Assembly: GCA_028551475.1 (NCBI GenBank) | Contig: CM052359.1 | Coordinates: forward strand, 13,083,583 to 13,147,582 | DNA length: 64,000 bases | Direction: 5' to 3' | Source: Casuarina equisetifolia | Taxonomy: Eukaryota; Streptophyta; Magnoliopsida; Fagales; Casuarinaceae | Part shown: positions 10,691-22,480 of the stretch, in pieces | How the letters are laid out: each line of letters starts with the position of its first letter | Numbering within the stretch: the first letter of the stretch is position 1 | Program-made: the position numbers and the translations under genes | The notes under the pieces: generated by a model | What the model was told of the DNA's origin: nothing | Databases searched by the model: none | The model's input: the letters and a program-made list of their open reading frames with translations, nothing else

Positions 10691-13180
10691 AAAAATTTAT
10701 TATTATTTAAGAATTTTTATGCAATTAGAAACCATTGGAGAAGAGAAATTCTATTGGACATTGCTTTCACTTTTAGATCATTGTAATGGCTCATTAAATG
10801 ATATAATACTCTAAAAATTTTTTAAGCATTATATTTATAGGCTAAGTAGGAGAAATCCTAATTAATAATATTACAATTTTACATACATCTCTAGTTTTGA
10901 TTCCATACTTAACATATATCAAAAAGGTGTAATTTCATCTTCGAAAATTATTAACTCATTGATCCATATGAAAACCTAAAAGAATTTCTAAAAGAAATGA
11001 AAAACAAATTATATGAGAAGCAATCCCTTGATTTTTCAATTTAAAATGGTAAATCCTTATGTTTTGTTACAGTTTCAAATAAGTCTTTGCGTGTCATGTT
11101 AGACTGCTAATTTAACGAAATGTAGTTCACGTACCATGAGCTACAGTTACCAGAAATAACACATTTATTTTAAATTATCAATCTACATTAATTTTTTTAA
11201 TGTAAGTTGGAAAAGGTGCGGGATAATAGTAGAGATTGATCCTAAAGGTACAAAAATGCTTGTTAAGAGTTGATTTGGGGGTTGTGGACAACTTATAGCT
11301 CCATAAATTCTAGATAATGTATGTTGATGATAGCTGATAACAAAAGGGGGTTAGGATAGAGAACAATCGTGATAAAGTTACATATAGCCGTAAACGGTTA
11401 TGAGATGATACATTTTCACAATTAATGATGGTATGGATTTTTGAATTGTTTCAATATAATGAAATAACATCGATCTAACTCAGAGCTACATCTTTTTAAC
11501 CAAATATTTGGGTTGCATCTCTTGACCTTAAGTCTTCTATAACATTTCATTTTGATTATTTGTTTGAAGTCTTTAGAGAAAATGGGTTTTCAAAGTTTCT
11601 TTTTTTTTAAAAAAAAAAAATGACTTGATGGTTTCTCAAAACAATGTAAGGCACGATTGATCACGAAAGAAAGCTTTTCATCCAAAAATGCGTTCCATCT
11701 TTTAGTTGACTCAATCTTTATGGATAGTGTTTCCTTATTACCAAATAAAATAGACCTTATAATGTACTATGTTCTTTATATAAAAGTGTATTATTGTTTC
11801 TTACAAACCTAAAAAGAAGGCTTAGGGTGACAAAGGATTTTGGAAGTCTGCGTGCTCAGAACTTCCGGTTCTATGTTCCAAGCTTCACTCATAGCGGCGA
11901 ATCCTGATCTTCAAAAGTAGTAGTAAAGAAACACAATGGCCAACGCCTTGCTCACTGCCAACTTATCCGCGGTCGCTTTCTGGATCGAAGCTTGTGACTA
12001 GTGTTTTTGTTTTTTTTTTTTTTTTCCTTGTTATAAATTAATGGCAAACCATTGCTAGTGTTGAGACATAACATAAGGGAGATAACACTGTTGGGAGTCT
12101 TAAGGAATATTGAAGACTTTTGAAATCATTCTTGCGTTTACAAAACAACAGTTTATTTTAAGTCTATTTTAATGATTCTATACTTCGGTTATTGTAACGA
12201 CTCGTGGACTATAAAGTTTCCTAAAGCCTAAATAATTTGGCAAAAAATTGTTTTTGGATAAAAATGTTATGTATTTATGTATATGATAAGAATTATATAT
12301 AGTAGAAAACTATTCAACCAAATCATCCACCATCTAGTCTTAAAGATATCATTTAAAATATTCTAAGATATTTACAAATATTTATTACATATTGTAAGCC
12401 TTATGTTACTAATTGATGAAATTTTACTTCTTATATTCTTTTTTTATTTTTGCAACTACAGTTGTGCTCATTCTAGATGTGTATAAATTTATAGCTTTAA
12501 AGGATATGCTCAACTATCAAAATTACTATTCCACCCTTGTACATAAAATTACCTTCTTAATTCTATTATTAATTTTGACTTTATAATTAAGACCTAAAAC
12601 ATGAAACAAGATATCTAGATACGTGACTAAAACCATGAATTGGTTTAAGGATAAATGGTTGAAATATGACCAAGAAAGTAAATAACTAAAAACTACTTAT
12701 CGAATGCATGCAGCAAGACGTGGAAAGCCAATAAACAAACTGCAAACAAATATGCGTTGGAATTCGCTTGCGTCCTAAGTTTTTGTTGTCATGGTGATAA
12801 GAATCCGTTGCGGCAAAAACACATTAAATGAAAAAGGTGATGGAAAGAACGCAAATACTTTACTGTGGATAAAAAAGGGTGGACAAATAGAAGAGGAACA
12901 GCACACCATTCGCACATTTTTGTTTTTATTTCATTCCCTAATAGCCAAATGAAGTTATTAATAGTCTGAATCCTATTCTTGCACCTCCTTTACCTAACTA
13001 ATGAACAAAAAAAAAAAAGCTTCCTCCTTTTAATCCAAAATGTCTGCTTTTGTCTCTATTTTTCTCCAATGCAGTAACCAGGTGTACAAGAGGTGCATAA
13101 GACGTTAGAAACATCATATAGAGTTCAAACAATTAATTTACAATATTTCAGTTTTACACCAATCACAGGATTCACAGCCA
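10690..13180. other. AT-rich intergenic DNA
   Basis: No ORF above 60 codons with any recognisable domain. Homopolymer runs occur near 11600-11620, 12006-12026 and 13007-13018. A short, more GC-rich patch at 11820-11990 has no interpretable coding potential. Confidence 0.5.
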
Positions 13181-13360
13181 GCTTATTCATATGGTTGGTA
13201 TCGGGCAACATAAGTAAACAAAGAATACAGTTTCTCTAAAGCAAAGGCCATAAAAATAAGTAAATTAGCAGTGGTCGTCTTTCTGCTGATCAAATGTTCA
13301 TGACCTAGAACAGCGTCAGGAGATGGAGGATGTATGTGCACGCTCGGCGTGGCCCGCCAG

Positions 13361-13576
13361 CTAGGTGCATATGCCGGTGCTTCCGCCAGGGATGTAAGTG
13401 CACGGGTTGGGACCCGACGGAAGGAATGGACCCCTCTGGAGCGTCTGCAACACAAGGCTGTTCTTGTTCAACCATTGTTCCCCTTCCAGTGGCCTCGTTG
13501 CTCCAGGTTGTGGAGAAGCAAACAGAGCGGTAAAAATAAGCAGAACGGAGGCACTTGTCATGCGAGAGAAAGTCAT
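13361..13576 (-). CDS. CTNIP/SCREW-type secreted phytocytokine precursor (copy 2)
   Basis: This is a 71-aa precursor. Residues 6-26 (MTSASVLLIFTALF...) form a signal peptide with a likely cut near GA/TRP. A charged spacer follows (RPLEGEQWLNKN), then the core GPFLPSGPNPCTYIPGG with Cys59 and a second Cys70 one residue before the stop, ten residues apart. CTNIP/SCREW peptides are known as secreted, Cys-containing ligands of the LRR receptor kinase HSL3/NUT, acting with BAK1-type co-receptors in immunity and water-loss control. Here the family motif reads CTYIP rather than CTNIP. The start could be Met1 or Met6. No intron is needed and the frame is intact. The 5' flank is shared with copy 1, which has a nonsense codon. 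Assignment rests on motif, length and architecture; a related IDA-like peptide would lack the Cys pair. Confidence 0.75.
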   Translation of the reverse strand: MTFSRMTSASVLLIFTALFASPQPGATRPLEGEQWLNKNSLVLQTLQRGPFLPSGPNPCTYIPGGSTGICT

Positions 13577-13639
13577 CTTTGTAAAGATATGAAGGAATTC
13601 TTGTTGATGTTCTTTCTATTTTCCTTTTCAGCGAGTTCC

Positions 13640-14450
13640 GAGCTGTTTTAGTTTCGAAGGAAATCAGCTCTTGAGATGGCTCCGTTACAGGCTAATTTCC
13701 TGTTATTTCCCTGTGTAGAAGCATTGACCAGAGCCAATGGGTTTACCCAAAACTTGGAAGTTTGACAAAGCCCCGGTCTGAAGGTTAAACCGTGTCGGAA
13801 AGGATCCGATAAGAGTCATACTGTGGGGAACTTGGACTCCTAATGCTTTAAATTACTGTTTTCGTTGGTTTCAACATATAGGTAGTCAAAAAAACATTGA
13901 AAATCATGCATGGGAGAATAAGTCTGTTAATGACTAACTCTTGGAATTGCAATTGGAATGTTTGCATCACTGGCAATGTAATCATTTGTATATGAGCAAA
14001 TTTTCTTTTTCCTTATAAGTTGGTTTAGAGAAGAAATGAGTTTATAATTAAGTGAATAAGATCTAGTTGTAACCTATGAATCAAGTATAATACCTGAGAC
14101 TTCAACTCATGGTTATTAGGAAAGGAGATGTTGAAAAGCCCATATTACTTGCAGCCTGTTACAGATTGTTCTCTCCTTACAAGTCAGTTTTAAGAAGATA
14201 ACAAGATTTCTGATGATAAACTATACGTAAATTAGTTAAATTATGACCAAGCCCCAAGCTTCAACAATACTAGCCACGAAGAAAACAGGATGCCGGGGGT
14301 CAAATATTTCGTCTATTTTGACAACAACTAGACAACCAAGGGTCAAACTATTTAATATGTATGCCACAGAACATGAAACATGTTTTTAAATCATGAAACA
14401 TTCACTTCTAACACTGATCAAAGCATTCTTGACTAGCACATCAATCCCAA
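13640..14450. repeat. Duplicated flank upstream of peptide copy 2 (pairs with 8480-8990)
   Basis: Ordered similarity to the copy 1 flank, including AGTCAA at 13884-13889 (W-box-like TTGACT on the gene strand, about 310 bp upstream of the start codon) and the later 'gaaacatgttttTaaatcatgaaacatt' block near 14375-14402. Confidence 0.65.
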
Positions 14451-15101
14451 CGGGTGAATAAGTAAGGCTCGTACGCAGGAGACGTATACAGACTATACAA
14501 AAAGGTAACTTTCAGCAGCGAAGTTCAAGGATCATTTCGATGGTTTTCCGTGTTGATTTATTATCAAGAAGCCAGAATTTCAAGTTTGGACTTGGCAACA
14601 GGTATTTTTACTGCAATTGCCAATAATTGTAATACAGATCAAATATCGAGCCAAGTTCATTAACTATTTACGTTTAGTTTCTACAGGTCTTAGCACATCA
14701 TCTTCAAGGAACTTCATAATACAACTTAATATTCTACAAGAACTTTCCAGATAAACCCAAAAGCATGAAAGGCAATGGAGCAGGAACAAGAAAAATGAAT
14801 GTCTAGTCAAATAACATGTAGCTAAAAGAGAGTGCTAAGGACCAAATTTTTCGATAGCAGCTATGCTTACTTAAGCGCAGTAATAAGTACACATTTACCC
14901 GGTGAACTATCGCCCAAGTCTCCTTCCTGAATCATGGTCCTCATGCTAGTGGAAACAGAGATCAGAAAATGAATCGGTCTCCATTCACAACAGCAAGATC
15001 ACTTGGCTATACGAAGTTGATGGCAGTCAACAGCAAATTCTGTTTGTCTCCAAGGAGATGCATCAATCATGTAAACACCACTCAGAGAGGTGGAAGTCAG
15101 A

Positions 15102-16619
15102 TCACTTTGAAAGGGTAGCCTCCAGATCCTCCTTTAACTGCTCTGCAGCGCCACCTTGAGTTCGAATGGAAAACGTATAAATAACTTTGTCATTTTCCAT
15201 TGAAACATCAGCTTCTTGAACCACAACTTGGTTTTCTCTAAATGCTTTGATGACTCCAGAAACAGGGTGAGACTCCAATGGGCAGCTCGTCCTCACTACT
15301 GAATCCTCTTGTCTTGCCTGAAAATCAATATCTGGGGCTGAGATCTGCTTATGCTTGTTTTTTCCCAACTCCTTTTCAGTTTCCAAAACCTTGACCTTCA
15401 TCTGGAGATCAGTGATATAGGTAATGGCATCACCAAGCAGAGAGGCCTTATCCATCTTAGATATATTTGGTACAACAGCTCTTAATGCATAGAACCTCTG
15501 GTTAAGCTTCTCACGCCTCTGCCGCTCTGCTTCTACATGATTCAGAGGTTCTTCTCTCCCATTGGCTGGCTTTCTGCCTCTCTTTCTGGGTTTTCGCTCA
15601 TCAAGTTGAGGTGATGAGTCATCCTTGGCCAGCTCCAAACCGGCAACTCTTGATTGTGCATTAAACCCACCAACAACAATTTGGTTCGACGGAAGAAACA
15701 GCTTTGCTTCATTATCATCACTTCCACATCCATTAGAAGAATTTCCATACACGTGATGAGTTGCTATTGACTGTACTTCAAAAGTATCCGAAGTAAAGGC
15801 TGAATCATCTTCCACCTTTGGGGAAAAATTTATATTGACTGAGCGGGATTTTGAACCACCTAGATTCAGTTCATGTCCAAAAATCCTCGGAAACACCTTT
15901 GATTGTACAGAATTCGATTCCCCAAATATGCTTTTAACCATATCCAAAATACTCTGTTCTTCAGGAATTGACTTTATAGAACCAAACTCAACAACTCCAG
16001 ATTTCACAGGTACAAATACCACAGTTTGGAACCCAGCTGACCTTGCAAGGAATGACCTCTGTTTATAATGGTTTAAACAACTAGGCATATCTGAAGCCCA
16101 TAATGGTTTCTCCGACATGTATGACTCTGCAAGACTACATGATAAATCACATCGAAAGGTAAAATACATTGAGGTGAGATAAAACATCTCAACATCTGAG
16201 ACGGCATCTAGTCTTGCTGCAAAGTTATCCACATCTGACCCACCAAAAGTTGAGTGAAGCTTCTGGAGAACCACTTTCTTCACCCCCTCTTTCTTCTCCG
16301 CTTCCCCCAAACTGCTATCCCCAGTTATATCAACTCCAGGTCCAACAACTTTTGGGTCTCGGCAGTGTCCGTCGCCCCAAATTAAGGCAGACCTACCAGA
16401 TTTCAAGTTCACCACCCGCCAGAAGACAGCGTAATTCCAATTGGACCCTTCAACGAGCTTGCACAAGCCCTGCTGCGCACTCAACTCACCAGGCGGAGGG
16501 ACTGAATCCGACAACACATTCTCAGAAGCCGATGAGATCAAAAACTCACACGCTTCTGTACCCAGTACGGACTCTACCATGGCCCTTTCATCTTCCTTCG
16601 CCCAGAATTTCTCACCCAT
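15102..16619 (-). CDS. bHLH3: bHLH-MYC transcription factor, bHLH3/JAM type
   Basis: A single uninterrupted frame of 505 aa. The N-terminus [16 protein letters not shown] and a bHLH-MYC_N domain (about residues 45-215, with NYAVFWRV and LIWGDGHCR) are typical of the JAM subgroup (Arabidopsis bHLH3, bHLH13, bHLH17). A basic region follows a KPRKRGRKP nuclear-type stretch (343-351). The H-E-R DNA contact triad is H361, E365 and R369 in [17 protein letters not shown]. The helix-loop-helix spans about 357-406 and an ACT-like tail about 450-505. Such proteins bind G-boxes in the nucleus and counteract MYC2 in jasmonate signalling. Length fits the family (about 470-590 aa). No truncation or frameshift is seen. 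Whether it is bHLH3 or bHLH13 proper needs a tree; the family call is secure. Confidence 0.93.
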   Translation of the reverse strand: MGEKFWAKEDERAMVESVLGTEACEFLISSASENVLSDSVPPPGELSAQQGLCKLVEGSNWNYAVFWRVVNLKSGRSALIWGDGHCRDPKVVGPGVDITGDSSLGEAEKKEGVKKVVLQKLHSTFGGSDVDNFAARLDAVSDVEMFYLTSMYFTFRCDLSCSLAESYMSEKPLWASDMPSCLNHYKQRSFLARSAGFQTVVFVPVKSGVVEFGSIKSIPEEQSILDMVKSIFGESNSVQSKVFPRIFGHELNLGGSKSRSVNINFSPKVEDDSAFTSDTFEVQSIATHHVYGNSSNGCGSDDNEAKLFLPSNQIVVGGFNAQSRVAGLELAKDDSSPQLDERKPRKRGRKPANGREEPLNHVEAERQRREKLNQRFYALRAVVPNISKMDKASLLGDAITYITDLQMKVKVLETEKELGKNKHKQISAPDIDFQARQEDSVVRTSCPLESHPVSGVIKAFRENQVVVQEADVSMENDKVIYTFSIRTQGGAAEQLKEDLEATLSK

Positions 16620-17360
16620 CTTTCTCCTTGCACCAAAACTCCCAAACTAACTACACAAACTTTGGAGAAATTAAGTGCACCGAATTGAACAAATAACGAG
16701 GCCCTCGAAAAGACAAGTTAAATATGGACAATTTCACAAACGCTTCACTGAGATAAGACAAACACTAAAATCAGGTCTACCCCCGAATGAAAGATCGTTG
16801 CCCTCCATCTGTTAGCCACAATTATCGGTTTCTTCCGAAGATTAAAAAGCTTCTCAAATCAAAATAGCTCACTGCAAGTAATCAGATTTCAGAAACATCT
16901 CTCTACCCATTCGCAGATATTTGAAACTCCCCTAAAGAAATCAATTACTTCCCTCTGAGGCTCAGTTCTCTCTAGTTTCACAAGAGTTAACCTGAAAGCC
17001 AACAAATTTCAGGAATTCACGCATACCCATTTAGCAGATCTTTGAAATATCCCAAATAAAGAAATTTCAGTTCCCTTCAAAGCTGATGATTGGGAGTCGC
17101 AGAAGTAGTTTACAAGACACCTAGAGGTTAAAACTAGGAGAAATAGATTTTACCTGAAAATTAACGGGGGTTTTCCCTCTCCATGTTCACCTTCAAGATC
17201 CTCCAGTATCAACGGCCGAACATAAACACGGCGTCGAAGGAGCTCGGTCTCGCCTCAGATCTGAATGCGCATCGTAGTCCCAACTCTTTCTTGTTCCTCT
17301 CCTTATTTTCCCAAAAACAAAAAATAAAAAGAAAGAGAAAGAAAAGCAGTCACGTGGATC
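16620..17360 (-). promoter_or_regulatory. 5' leader and proximal promoter of the bHLH gene, with a G-box
   Basis: On the minus strand a possible splice donor TTCAG/GTAAAA lies near 17153, with candidate acceptors ending in AG close to the start codon (for example GTGTAG near 16651). A 5' UTR intron is therefore plausible but unproven. CACGTG at 17351-17356 is a perfect G-box upstream of the inferred leader exon, the site bound by MYC2 and by JAM proteins themselves, which would fit jasmonate control or autoregulation. No clear TATA box was found. Confidence 0.45.
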
Positions 17361-18800
17361 CTATGTTTATTAATTCATCATGTGTTTTGAATTTTCTGAT
17401 AAACTTTTCCAATGTTTTATTTGTGGATAAAAGGATGGTTCTGTGGTTCATATATTTACAAAATCAGCATATTTATGAAAATTTACATTATTTATTTTTT
17501 TAAAATTATATTTTCTATATATAATACTTTTCAATAAAAGCTAATATTGCATTGGAAAGGGTGAGATTTTTTGTCTAACCAAATTAAAGTGTAGTAAATT
17601 GATGCTAATATGTTCTAAGTAGCACACGTTATGACTTTTGTTAAAATTATAAAGTAAAATAATCCATTTTATTTTCCTTATCTTTGTTACAACTTCATCT
17701 CTTTTTTGCTTTCTATTTTTTTGGAACTTCACCAACTTTGAAATCTGGTTAAGCAATTGCTTTCTTTTTTTTTTTTCCGAAATGTTTCCATTAACTTGAA
17801 GAAAACTTGTAAAAATGAGGAACTCAACAAAGACCCAAATATATGATAATTCAAAGGATAAGTTGTCTCTAAAAGATTACATGTGATAACAAAGAAGCTC
17901 AATTTTGGAATTTACAACAAGGGGACTAGAAAATTATGACCCTTTCGTTCTGATTTTCTTTTAAGTATATGATACATTTCAAAGAAAATTCACATACTTT
18001 TTTTTATAGTGATTTCATCTTTGGTCATCCATTTGTATTATTGCGATGTTATATAAGATGAGATTAAACTCACATTGGAGGTGTCAAATCAAGTTCACTT
18101 ACTTTTTGCTTTTTTTTTTTCTATTCCTTTCTTTCTTCTTGAGTGTCAAATCTTAATGGTGAAGGCAAAAATCTTTGGGAGGCTCTTTTGAAATATAATT
18201 GTAGATATGGTAATCATAAGGACTAAACTAATATCTAAGACTTTAATGAGTTATATAGTTGGTCATATCATTGTAATTAAGTAATAATTTTACATTATAT
18301 CTTGATTTGTCAAATTTATTATGCATCGAAGCTTTTTTTTTCTTTAATAATTAGTTTTGAAGGAAAAAAAATTGAGACTTTTCAATTATGTATCATAGAC
18401 CAAGTTTAAATTCTTATCATCTATATTCCATTATTTTATCTCATCACTTATAGATTAGCTCACACTTAGGATGGATGAGTTTTTAAAATAGTTATTATCT
18501 ATATTGTAAATGTTTTAACATGATATCGTTTTTGGTGTCCTTCTCTTAACTACTAATTTTAAGAAAGGAACTTAAGCCGTTTCGAGTAAAAAAATCTTTT
18601 CCTTCTGTTAAACTTGGCAGCTGTTCGTGTCATGATTTGTCTCTTAAATCTCCAGGCCTCTGGTTTTATTCCCACCTTATGTTTGTTTTATCTTCTCTTG
18701 AACAAAGCAAGCTGCAAGTACGCTCAGCTCAAAACTCAATTGCCTCTCACGTTTTTTGTTTTGCTTATTGAACTCAGATAACAGACCCACGATATAATAT
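17360..18800. other. AT-rich non-coding DNA
   Basis: T-runs near 17766-17777 and 18110-18120. The stretch after 17766 may be another short minus-strand retroposon tail, but no coding scrap supports it. Confidence 0.4.
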
Positions 18801-18801
18801 G

Positions 18802-19032
18802 CTATGGATGAGCGTTTTTCCGAAGCCAACCATGGAAAGCACAGGTTAAGATGGCTAAAATCCTGGGAGATCTTTTGGCCTTTTGCTGCATCCACTTGGT
18901 AGTTTCATTCACTACGTAATTATCATGGATTGGGCCACCAACACTCGATTCATAGGTAGCGACAGTGTGGCATGTCAATTCGAGGAAATTCCCCCCCGTA
19001 CAAAATGCAGGACAATAGCCATTATCATGCAT
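18802..19032 (-). other. Unrecognised 76-codon ORF
   Basis: This minus-strand ORF is less AT-rich than its surroundings and contains four Cys (NGYCPAFCTGG, LTCHT and LTCAF). There is no signal peptide at its Met and no known domain. It sits between the bHLH gene and peptide copy 3. It could be a scrap of an older gene; I do not claim it is expressed. Confidence 0.15.
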
Positions 19033-19583
19033 GTGAAAACCCTATTCTTTCTAACTTGTTGGAGAAGAAAGTTATATGGAAAAGATACATAAATGAAAAC
19101 AATTTTTTTTTTTTTACTCATAAGTTAAATTTTAGGTTATAGTATAAATTTATTTTTAATATAGTATTAAAGTTTATACTGATCTATTATAACTTTCATT
19201 TAATTTTAAACTTTTAAAATGTATTTAGTGTATGAAAAATATTTATTTTATCTTGTTCAACTTTAAATTTAGAATATATTTAGTATGTAAGAAAGTGTTA
19301 GAGATAAAAATTTCATATAAAAAAATAATATTAAAATGTAAAAAATGTCCCTACAAGCCATAAATTAGTTTTTCAGTTAGATTTTTTATTTTAATTTTAA
19401 TATTATTGGCTGTTGGATATGTGACAAGCACAATTTATTTCAGCGATAAAAGAGGAAAAAAATATGAAATAGTTAATGCCGTAGCTTAAGATAGAGCTTT
19501 ACAACCTCTAAAGTGCAGAGCTAGAAAAAATGTTCTTCGCCATTAGAACAAATGTTGTGCTCGTATGACTACTTGACCACAAG

Positions 19584-19787
19584 CTATGGCATGTATGTCA
19601 AGGGATTAGGCTCCGAAGGTGGCACCGGCCGATGATGATGGGTAACAGAGACCACATATGTTGCGCCATGGCTTGGATTTGTGACAGCCAGCAGCCTCGT
19701 TGCCTCGGAGAGCTTGGCTATGGAACCCAAGAACAGAAACATCACTATTGTAGGAGTTATGAAAAGGTTCCTCCTCCAGAACTGCAT
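19584..19787 (-). pseudogene. CTNIP/SCREW-type precursor with lost Cys and early stop (copy 3)
   Basis: The likely start at 19787 (MQFWRRNLF) aligns with MAPWRTVLV of copy 5; an upstream in-frame Met exists at 19847. A clear signal peptide follows (TPTIVMFLFLGSIAKLSEA/TRLL), then a spacer with a His cluster and the core RPVPPSEPNPLTYMP, directly followed by TAG (19584-19586). The core Cys is Leu (TTG), Ile is Met, and the last seven or so residues with the second Cys are missing. The frame is open throughout, so a Cys-less peptide could still be made. It is either a recent pseudogene or a peptide that no longer needs the disulfide. A TATA box lies at the expected distance upstream. Confidence 0.6.
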
Positions 19788-19892
19788 CGTTCTTTTTCTT
19801 TTCTCACTTCGAATGAAGAAGGAATTGTTTTTGAAGTGGCAGAGCAACTTATGGTTGCCAGATTTGGTACAGGACTTGAAGATTTGGGGTGA

Positions 19893-19902
19893 CTATATAT
19901 AG
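19893..19902 (-). promoter_or_regulatory. Candidate TATA box for peptide copy 3
   Basis: CTATATATAG lies 46 bp upstream of the first in-frame Met (19847) and about 106 bp upstream of the preferred start (19787). Confidence 0.45.
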
Positions 19903-20379
19903 AGCTTCTGCATATACCGATAAGCATGGAGGACTGAAAATGCTGCGTTGTTTCTGGGAAGACTGCGTGGGGAAAGGGTTTAAAAGGACATCAATAGTAT
20001 TAGCAATGTTCACACTGGATTTATCCTTGTTCACTTTGGATTGATTGGTCTGTTTCATACTCTGCCAGCTTCTGTTGTAAGAATTTCCCAGAAAGGTTCT
20101 CACGCTTCTGGTTTATCTCCCTCTTAGTTGCTTTCCAGGATAACATTCACGTTCTGATTTCAAGAATTTCCTAGAAACAGCAGTCCCGTGAGGGAAGTTG
20201 TAACAACATTTCCCTCACACAAAAGCAACGGTCCCATTCCCTTAATTATGTTCATTTTTCACATTTCTCCGGCCCTAAGCACCCTCAATATTTCCTTTCA
20301 TTCATTCATAGAAAATATTGAAACACAACCAAATAAAACAAGAATATATCTTCCAAATACAAAAGCCGTGGACTTCTAG

Positions 20380-21060
20380 GATTGATCGCGAAGTTGACAT
20401 TTTAGAGACTGGAGGGATCAACAATTCCGGCTGGTTGGCCGAAGGTGGGATGAGCACTGGGTTTTCTCACTTTTTGAGCCTAGGTGCTAGTTTTTTTCCA
20501 CATACAAGAGAGGGCTTTGGACCACGACATTCAACTCCTATGTTTTGGGGGTACCCCGATTCCTCCTATACGGGTGGGGACTGCATAGTTGCAAATGGGT
20601 GTAGGCAACAAGGGCTCAGTGGTAGTGCAGGACTATTCCAGTCCACAGGGTGGAGTCCCCGACAACCAGTCTCCGACTATTGGCAACTAGAGGGGAATTA
20701 ATGGAAAGTAGTAGCCAATGGCGAGCTAAGGAGGCCTTTATTAGCAACCTTCTGGGGCTTACAATAGCATTAGTAGTTATGCCTCTTTCAACTCAATAGC
20801 TTTGTGGGGACGTAAATTGATTGCTCCCAAGTTTGAGTTTCCTTATTTTAATGGTACCAAAGACCCAATTACATGGATTTATAAAGCTAACCAATTTTTT
20901 AATTACCATTGAATTAGTGATTTTGATAAAGTCTCAATGGTTTCTTGGAATGTTGAGGGGAGATGCTTTGGTTTGGTATCAGATGTTTGAATATGAACAT
21001 AGGGCCATGGGTTAACTACTTACCTGGGGAGGAATTAAGGCTGGTCTTTTGGAATGCTAT
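20380..21060 (+). mobile_element. Ty3/gypsy gag scrap
   Basis: Positions 20821-21000 translate in shifting frames to KFEFPYFNGTKDPITWIYKA, then NQFFNYH, a stop and ISDFDKVSM, close to the gag motif 'LPxFDGxDPxxWIxRAEQYF' of plant Ty3/gypsy elements. The upstream ORF to 20701 is Gly/Ser-rich and may be the gag N-terminus. Frameshifts and stops are present; no pol or LTRs were seen nearby, so it is an isolated fragment. Confidence 0.55.
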
Positions 21061-22160
21061 GGGCCCTCTCGATTTTGTACCAAACTGCCAACAACCCATC
21101 TCACAGCAACAGAAAGGCCCACAACCACACAACCCAACACATCTTTTTACCTACATATTTTGATACCTTTCCTGTGCTTGTTTCTTTTGGTTTCACTGTC
21201 TTGTAGCAGTTTAAGGATAGGATTATGCATGACGTGTTGATTATTGAATTAGTAGATAACAAAGAGAGACTGGAAGAGGCTGCCCTATTTCATGGTGGTT
21301 TTGCACAATCTCTTTCGTGTTTTACCCGTTGTTGCCTTTTTTGGGTGGGAGCACAATAAAGTTTACCATCGTGAAACTTATGGTTCGAGCAAACGATTTC
21401 TATATCCATGTGTTAGCAATTTATCATTTCATTTTAAGGTTTTTATTAATTAAAAATTCTTCAAAGAATTCCTTTTATAGTAACTCTTTTTCTTTGGTCA
21501 CTTTAATAACTTACTGAATTATACTGCACATAAAACTCTATAGGATATAATTATTATTATTTATTTATTCTTTATTTTAATTTGGTAACTAATAGACTAT
21601 TACCAGAAAAATTTAGAGCCAAAAAAATCATTATTTGTAATTTTCAAACTAGCACTAATTTATATAAAAATATTCTGTTTTAAAGCTACCTGAAGCATCT
21701 GTCAATAAGAGGGAGATAAAAGAGCTAATATTAACTTCTGATGCCGCAGCTAGACCGGTTTTCTTCCTAAGACCGTACACAGCATTTGAAATAGAAGCAT
21801 CTCAACCTATGTATAACAATCATATGATCAACTTGGCATGATTTCTTAGCTCCAGATGCAGTGGTCTCTTCGAAAATCTAATCACAAAGTACTGCCTGAA
21901 ACTAGACAGCAAAAAAGCACTTCAAGAAGATCATTATCATCTTCAATAATAGATATTCTAGTCGAACAGGCACCCATATTTTACAAGTCATGAGTCTTAT
22001 ACACATCGACTCCAAACGACTAGAGGAAGTTGATATAAAATTACAACTATCCCTCCCATATTTGTAGAAGAACTTCATAACTTCAGGGCTGCAAATTCCA
22101 TAATACTATATTTCAGGGTTTCATCACAAGCATTCTGCAGAGGGTTGCACCAGACCATGA
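21060..22160. other. Non-coding stretch between gag scrap and peptide copy 4
   Basis: AT-rich, with no domain-bearing ORF. The part nearest copy 4 (about 21.7-22.16 kb) is its presumed 3' flank. Confidence 0.4.
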
Positions 22161-22167
22161 GCAAGTT

Positions 22168-22395
22168 TTAACCATGGATGGGGCAGTGCCCAACGCCACC
22201 ATGAGACTTATGATTTCCGATATAAGTGCAAGGAGAAGGAGCGGAAGGCGGGACAGGGCCTCTGTTAAGAATGGCTCCCGGAGACAGTTTATCCCCGGTC
22301 GCTGGCTTTTCACCGTCCGAGAGCCTTGCTGCTGCAAGAGTTGTGGCAGTGACAATCAACAGAACAAAGATCGCTGCCCTAGTACCCGTTTTCAT
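22168..22395 (-). CDS. CTNIP/SCREW-type secreted phytocytokine precursor, long-loop variant (copy 4)
   Basis: A 75-aa precursor. The signal peptide is about residues 1-23 (RAAIFVLLIVTATTLAAA), then a spacer RLSDGEKPATGDK, then the core NRGPVPPSAPSPCTYIG with Cys56. Unlike the other copies the Pro after CTYI is Gly and the second Cys (71) is 14 rather than 10 residues away, followed by PIHG. The His- and Gly-rich loop HKSHGGVGH is unique to this copy. The frame is intact, an upstream TATA-like box is present and no intron is required. It appears functional, and the altered loop may change receptor fit. Family assignment as for copy 2. Confidence 0.75.
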   Translation of the reverse strand: MKTGTRAAIFVLLIVTATTLAAARLSDGEKPATGDKLSPGAILNRGPVPPSAPSPCTYIGNHKSHGGVGHCPIHG

Positions 22396-22480
22396 GGTTG
22401 TTTGGGAAGGGAAGGGTAATCAGCTGCAAGTGAAGGAGACTGATGATTGATTTCCTTGGAGCAGTTAGTTTTGGGCATCT

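Noticed and set aside
13330-13651. Plus-strand ORFs overlapping peptide copy 2
   Set aside because: They are antisense shadows of the intact minus-strand peptide frame and have no family features.
15835-16696. Plus-strand ORFs opposite the bHLH gene
   Set aside because: Antisense shadows of a well-supported 505-codon gene.
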